10,134 nucleotides of DNA, taken from contig JAICIT010000050.1 in the NCBI GenBank assembly GCA_025960445.1, positions 1 through 10,134 on the forward strand, in the 5' to 3' direction. How positions within the stretch are numbered: the first letter of the stretch is position 1; every line of letters begins with the position of its first letter. The translations under genes were made by a program, and so were the position numbers. Of this stretch, positions 6,677-10,134 are shown in pieces. The notes under the pieces were generated by a model. It was not told the DNA's origin and searched no databases. It saw only the letters and a program-made list of their open reading frames with translations. Source of the stretch: Bradyrhizobium sp. (GTDB lineage: Bacteria > Pseudomonadota > Alphaproteobacteria > Rhizobiales > Xanthobacteraceae).

Positions 6677-6731
6677 CGCTCGCGTGCGGTGTTGCGTGCA
6701 CGTCCTGCTTCGATAGACGCGGTTCGGCCGC

Positions 6732-7997
6732 TCACAGCCACGGCGCGGGCTTGTCCATCGCAATCAGGGCATCGACTTCGATTCGGGGCCGCACAATAGC
6801 GTATTGATCATCCTTGACCAGAACTTCCGGCACCAGCGGGCGGGTGTTGTAAGTGCCCGATTGAACCGCGCCGTACGCGCCTGCGGTCATTATCGCAAGG
6901 AGGTCGCCGGACTTGGGTTCGGAGATGGTCCGGCCGAGCGCAAGATAGTCGCCGGTTTCGCAGACCGGTCCAACCACGTCAGCAACGATGGTGCGAGCGT
7001 TTTTCGCAACCTCGCGGACCGCCAGGATGTCGTGGTGTGCCTCATACAGCGTGGGGCGGATCAGATCGTTCATGGCAGCGTCGATGACAACGAAGTTCTT
7101 GGCGTCCCCGTGCTTCACATAGATCACGCGCGTCACCAAGATACCGGCGTTGCCGACGATCATCCTGCCCGGCTCGAACATCAGCGTGCAGCCGAGATTG
7201 TGGGTGACGCGCTTTACCATCGCGGCATACGCGGCAGGCACCGGCGGTGCTTCGCGATCCACGTGATACGGGATGCCCAAGCCGCCGCCGAAATCGACAT
7301 GGGAGATGGTATGGCCGTCGGCGCGTAGCGTTTGCACGAAGTCGGCCAGAATTCTGAAAGCTGCCTCTAGCGGCACCAGATCCGTGATCTGGCTGCCGAT
7401 GTGCACGTCCACGCCCGTGAGTTCGATTCCCGGCAGTTTTGCCGCATGAGCATAGACCGCGCGTGCACGGGTAAGCGGCACGCCAAACTTGTTTTCGGAT
7501 TTACCTGTCGAAATCTTGGCGTGGGTGCCGGAATCCACGTCCGGATTCACGCGCACCGAAATTCGCGCCTTGCGGCCGAGCTCGGTGGCCAGGCGCGACA
7601 GCAATTCAAGTTCAGGCTCCGATTCAATGTTGATGCAGCGAATGTCAGCCGCCAATGCCGCGCGCAATTCGGCTTCGGTTTTGCCCACGCCGGAAAACAG
7701 TATTTTCTCCGGCGGAATGCCGGCGGCGATCGCGCGTTTCAACTCGCCGCCGGATACCACGTCGGCCCCGGCGCCGAGCTTCGCAAGCGTACGCAGCACC
7801 GACTGGTTTGAGTTCGCCTTCAGCGCGTAACAGATCAGCGTGTTGGCGCCAGCAAAAGCCTCACTGAACACGCGGTAATGCCGCTCGAGTGTCGCGGTTG
7901 AATAGCAATAAAACGGCGTTCCGACCGCGTCCGCCAGATCGACCAGATTCACCGCCTCGGCGTGCAGCACGCCGTTTCGGTACTCGAAATGATTCAT
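6732..7997 (-). CDS. lysA: Diaminopimelate decarboxylase LysA
   Basis: LysA converts meso-diaminopimelate to L-lysine and CO2 using pyridoxal phosphate, the last step of lysine synthesis. The 421-residue length is normal. Key residues are visible: Lys60 in CYALKAN forms the Schiff base with PLP; His199 in HIGSQ stacks on the cofactor; the GGGLG loop (237-241) and EPGR (275-278) bind PLP phosphate; Cys346 in GPVCETGD is the active-site cysteine supplied across the dimer; Tyr375 in AGAYG contacts substrate. The start ATG is seven bases after the lptM stop codon and has no strong ribosome binding site, so translation is probably coupled to lptM. It is the last gene of the argH-lptM-lysA cluster. 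Nothing suggests damage. Vibrioferrin-type or carboxynorspermidine decarboxylases are less likely given the close match to LysA motifs. Confidence 0.97.
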   Translation of the reverse strand: MNHFEYRNGVLHAEAVNLVDLADAVGTPFYCYSTATLERHYRVFSEAFAGANTLICYALKANSNQSVLRTLAKLGAGADVVSGGELKRAIAAGIPPEKILFSGVGKTEAELRAALAADIRCINIESEPELELLSRLATELGRKARISVRVNPDVDSGTHAKISTGKSENKFGVPLTRARAVYAHAAKLPGIELTGVDVHIGSQITDLVPLEAAFRILADFVQTLRADGHTISHVDFGGGLGIPYHVDREAPPVPAAYAAMVKRVTHNLGCTLMFEPGRMIVGNAGILVTRVIYVKHGDAKNFVVIDAAMNDLIRPTLYEAHHDILAVREVAKNARTIVADVVGPVCETGDYLALGRTISEPKSGDLLAIMTAGAYGAVQSGTYNTRPLVPEVLVKDDQYAIVRPRIEVDALIAMDKPAPWL

Positions 7998-8004
7998 GGC
8001 GGGC

Positions 8005-8283
8005 TCAGTTACTATTCAGGAGCGGGTCGAGGATAAAGGATTTCTTGCTGCCTTTGTTCGCCGTCGGCGGCGCATCGGTCCCGTAATACGGATTGAACAC
8101 GCTCGGCCTGCTCGCAGCCGGCTCGTGATCTGCATCCCGCTGGGCCGCGGCTGCGGCTTCCGGCGGCGTGTTGGGCGGAAGGTCAAGCGTGCCCTTTCGC
8201 CCGCAGCCTCCGAGCGCGAGCACGGTCGCGCTCAAAAAGATGATGGCCCATCCCGAAGACTTCGGGCTGTATCTGCGATTCAC
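8005..8283 (-). CDS. lptM: Small lipoprotein of the LptM (YifL) family
   Basis: A 92-residue lipoprotein precursor: a basic N-terminus (MNRRYSPK), a hydrophobic core (about 12-24) and a lipobox LGGC with Cys27 as the lipidated residue. Directly after the cysteine comes GRKGTLDLP, matching the C-G-x-K-G-x-L-x-x-P pattern of LptM/YifL. In E. coli LptM binds the LptD/LptE outer-membrane translocon and helps LptD acquire its native disulfides; the same role here is inferred. The remainder is Pro/Ala-rich, with no recognised domain. The start is GTG; an alternative start that keeps the signal peptide is not available, and GGGGA lies seven bases upstream. Location between argH and lysA fits the family habit of sitting beside lysine-pathway genes (dapF in E. 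coli, lysA in pseudomonads). Seven bases separate it from lysA. Confidence 0.87.
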   Translation of the reverse strand: MNRRYSPKSSGWAIIFLSATVLALGGCGRKGTLDLPPNTPPEAAAAAQRDADHEPAASRPSVFNPYYGTDAPPTANKGSKKSFILDPLLNSN

Positions 8284-8358
8284 GGCAAAATCCCCAATGC
8301 GCCGGCACCATACAAAGATTGCCCTGCTCTGGCGAGAGGCCGAAGTTGCGGAAACGGC

Positions 8359-8376
8359 GACGAAATTCTTTTCGTC
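8359..8376 (-). other. Hairpin at the end of argH
   Basis: A perfect 7-bp stem (GACGAAA / TTTCGTC) with a 4-base loop overlaps the last two bases of the argH stop codon and reaches into the 91-bp argH-lptM spacer. On the minus strand it is followed by GCCGTTTCC rather than a run of T, so it is not a canonical intrinsic terminator. It might tune readthrough or mRNA decay between argH and lptM-lysA, or be fortuitous. Confidence 0.35.
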
Positions 8377-9772
8377 AGCCCAATTTCCGCTCTTTTTCGA
8401 GCCGCTTCAGCCAAGCTTTCGCTTGCGCCAGCACATTCTTGGGCGCGGTTCCGCCATAGCTGCTGCGGCTTTTCACCGACGCTTCGACAGAAAGCATGGC
8501 TAGAGCTGCGGCCGTAATCCGTGGCTCGATTGCCTGCATGTCCTTCAGCGGCATCTGGTGCAGCGGCACGCCGGCTTTTGCCGCCGCCGCTACGATGCGT
8601 CCGGTGATGTGATGAGCATCACGGAAAGGCATTTTAAGTGCCTGCACCAGCCAGTCCGCCAAATCGGTAGCGGTGGCGTAGCCCTCGCCGGCGGCGGCCT
8701 TCATCCGGCTCTCGTCCGGCACCATATCCATCACCATTCCAGTCATCGCGCGTATGGCGAGACTGAGCGCGCCGAACGCTTCGATCGCGCCCTGCTTGTC
8801 CTCCTGCATATCCTTTTGATAGGCGAGCGGCAGGCCTTTCATCACGATCAGCAACGCGGTCAGCGCGCCGATGACGCGGCCAGTCTTGGCGCGAACGAGT
8901 TCGGCAGCATCGGGGTTGCGCTTCTGCGGCATGATCGAGGAGCCGGTCGTGAACTTGTCGCTCAATCGCAGCAGCCCCACCATTGGCGAGGTCCAGATCA
9001 CAATCTCCTCGGCGAAACGCGACAGGTGCACGGAGGCGATTGCGGCAGCCGATAACGTTTCAAGCACGAAGTCGCGATCGGAAACCGCATCGAGCGAATT
9101 GGCCATCGGCCGGCCAAATCCGAGCGCCTTTGCCGTTGCATCCCGATCGATCGGGAAGGAAGTGCCCGCCAGCGCCGCGGCGCCAAGTGGAGATTCATTA
9201 AGCCGCTTACGCGCGTCAGCAAATCGACCGCGGTCGCGCGCTGTCATCTCGACATAGGCCAAAAGGTGATGTCCGAACGTCACCGGCTGGGCCGTCTGCA
9301 GATGCGTAAAACCCGGCATCACGGTCCCGGCATGCTCGATCGCCCGCTCCACCAGAGCGCGCTGAAAAGCGGTCAGCGCGGCATCCGTCGCGTCGAGATA
9401 ATCGCGTACATACAGACGAAAATCCGTCGCCACCTGATCGTTGCGCGAGCGCGCGGTATGCAGCCGGCCCGCTGCGGGCCCGATCAGCTCACCAAGCCGG
9501 CTCTCGACATTCATGTGAATGTCCTCCAGCGCGCGCTTGAAATCGAAAGATCCGTTGGCGATTTCTGACGAAATCGTGTCTAGACCGGCTTTGATATTTT
9601 TCTCATCCTTGGCGCTGATGATGCCTTGATCGGCGAGCATCGCAGCGTGCGCCTTGGATGCGGCGATATCCTGGGCATAAAGCTGACGATCGACGTCAAT
9701 GGAGACGTTGATTTCCTCCATGATCGCATCGGGGCGCTCTGTGAACCGGCCGCCCCACATCTTGTTGCTCAT
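8375..9772 (-). CDS. argH: Argininosuccinate lyase ArgH
   Basis: ArgH splits argininosuccinate into arginine and fumarate, the last step of arginine synthesis, as a cytoplasmic homotetramer of the fumarase/aspartase superfamily. The 465-residue protein has the expected length and motifs: NKMWGGRF at the N-terminus (3-10), [13 protein letters not shown] (105-117), the catalytic-base region with His157 in [10 protein letters not shown], the superfamily signature [12 protein letters not shown] (277-288) carrying the flexible catalytic serine, and [10 protein letters not shown] (317-326). The C-terminal SYGGTAP (438-444) is also typical. The ATG is chosen because the [10 protein letters not shown] start matches the family; the ribosome binding site is weak (AAGAG upstream). 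It is the first gene of a minus-strand cluster with lptM 91 bp downstream and is divergent from tlpA. No key residue is missing. Confidence 0.97.
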   Translation of the reverse strand: MSNKMWGGRFTERPDAIMEEINVSIDVDRQLYAQDIAASKAHAAMLADQGIISAKDEKNIKAGLDTISSEIANGSFDFKRALEDIHMNVESRLGELIGPAAGRLHTARSRNDQVATDFRLYVRDYLDATDAALTAFQRALVERAIEHAGTVMPGFTHLQTAQPVTFGHHLLAYVEMTARDRGRFADARKRLNESPLGAAALAGTSFPIDRDATAKALGFGRPMANSLDAVSDRDFVLETLSAAAIASVHLSRFAEEIVIWTSPMVGLLRLSDKFTTGSSIMPQKRNPDAAELVRAKTGRVIGALTALLIVMKGLPLAYQKDMQEDKQGAIEAFGALSLAIRAMTGMVMDMVPDESRMKAAAGEGYATATDLADWLVQALKMPFRDAHHITGRIVAAAAKAGVPLHQMPLKDMQAIEPRITAAALAMLSVEASVKSRSSYGGTAPKNVLAQAKAWLKRLEKERKLG

Positions 9773-9900
9773 GATCTCTTACTCATGACATCTGTTGCTC
9801 ACGACCAGCCCTCGTCGTCACACCGCCGCGCCGAAGGCTTGCGTGCAACCGGCCCAAACCGGCGGTTGCGCAGGCTCTGCATAGCCGTATCTGATACAGG
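9773..9900. promoter_or_regulatory. Divergent spacer between argH and tlpA
   Basis: This 128-bp stretch separates divergent genes and should hold both promoters. It contains a marked stem-loop (9845-9869, separate entry) and an 11-base inverted repeat GTATC-T-GATAC (9887-9897) ending three bases before the first tlpA ATG. I could not identify secure promoter boxes or an ArgR-type operator. Confidence 0.35.
9845..9869. other. Strong stem-loop in the argH-tlpA spacer
   Basis: GCAACC (9845-9850) and GCC (9852-9854) pair with GGC (9861-9863) and GGTTGC (9864-9869), leaving one bulged G at 9851 and a 6-base loop. That gives nine pairs, extendable by a wobble and a G-C pair at the base. No T-run follows on either strand, so it is unlikely to be a simple terminator. 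It could be a leader structure for tlpA or argH, or a binding site for a regulator. Confidence 0.45.
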
Positions 9901-10134
9901 ATGACAAACGATATGCCTGAACTGCCCTCATCTTCTCCCGCCGCGATGCGCCGGATTCCGGTCGCAATCGCGACGGTTGTCATCGGGGCACTGATCGGCC
10001 TTGCCGGGGTATACGGCATTGGCGGGTTCAATCGTAATACAACCGGCGATCCGGCCTGCCGCGGAGCGGTCGATCTTGCGCGGAAGCTTGCCCCATTGGC
10101 GCATGGTGAAGTGGCGGCACTGACCATGGCAACG
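9901..10134 (+). CDS. tlpA: Membrane-anchored thiol:disulfide interchange protein TlpA, N-terminal part (cut by window edge)
   Basis: TlpA is a periplasmic-facing, membrane-anchored thioredoxin that in Bradyrhizobium reduces the copper chaperone ScoI and subunit CoxB during Cu-A centre assembly of cytochrome aa3 oxidase. Only 78 codons are in the window. They show a short cytoplasmic segment ending RRIP, a membrane helix at about 19-41, then GDPACRGAV and KLAPLAHGEVAALTMA, which match the Bradyrhizobium TlpA N-terminus as I recall it. Cys53 probably corresponds to the structural, non-catalytic cysteine of that protein; the catalytic WCxxC lies beyond the edge. Two starts are possible: ATG at 9901, with no well-placed ribosome binding site, and ATG at 9913, with AGGA eleven bases upstream and a length closer to the known protein. 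The longer form is listed. Thioredoxin-fold membership is inferred from the N-terminus only. Confidence 0.85.
   Translation, partial: MTNDMPELPSSSPAAMRRIPVAIATVVIGALIGLAGVYGIGGFNRNTTGDPACRGAVDLARKLAPLAHGEVAALTMAT

Noticed and set aside
6677..6731. Intrinsic terminator between the dehydrogenase and lysA
   Set aside because: The 55-bp spacer has a short palindrome (CGTGCACG) but no stem-loop plus T-run on either strand.
7401..7830. Plus-strand frames opposite lysA
   Set aside because: Antisense to an intact, motif-complete lysA, with no domain of their own.
9783..10127. Minus-strand frame opposite tlpA
   Set aside because: Antisense to a recognisable TlpA N-terminus; composition is that of a shadow frame.

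Overview
The window looks like core chromosome of a GC-rich alphaproteobacterium in the Nitrobacteraceae (Bradyrhizobium / Rhodopseudomonas / Nitrobacter / Afipia group). This rests on four recognisable proteins: an N-terminal TlpA of Bradyrhizobium type beside argH, a CpdR that reads almost like the Caulobacter protein, the large alphaproteobacterial TIGR02302/DUF4175 membrane protein, and an argH-lptM-lysA cluster. No rRNA, tRNA, CRISPR array, insertion sequence or phage gene was seen.

Layout. Positions 1-1107 (minus) hold ftsE and the first part of ftsX, with overlapping ends. A 231-bp divergent spacer follows, then on the plus strand a zinc-ribbon/DUF3426 membrane protein and cpdR. The cpdR stop codon overlaps that of the convergent 859-residue TIGR02302 protein (minus, 2643-5222). 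A second divergent spacer leads to a two-gene plus-strand unit at 5391-6676: a PcaC-like carboxymuconolactone decarboxylase family protein and a beta-hydroxyacid dehydrogenase. That unit meets the minus-strand argH-lptM-lysA cluster (9772 down to 6732) tail to tail. Upstream of argH a 128-bp divergent spacer with a strong stem-loop leads to the 5' end of tlpA (plus), cut by the window edge.

Functional themes. The left third concerns cell division and cell cycle: FtsEX controls peptidoglycan hydrolysis at the septum, and CpdR controls ClpXP proteolysis. The right third is arginine and lysine biosynthesis, with a small outer-membrane assembly lipoprotein between the two enzymes and a cytochrome-oxidase-related thioredoxin next door. 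The decarboxylase/dehydrogenase pair is the only part resembling an accessory catabolic insertion. The TIGR02302 protein is the largest gene and has no established function.

I found no convincing undescribed multi-gene system. The points most worth a second look are the uncharacterised TIGR02302 protein with its collagen-like tract, the isolated decarboxylase/dehydrogenase pair, the shared-stop convergent overlap with cpdR, and the stem-loops in leader regions.
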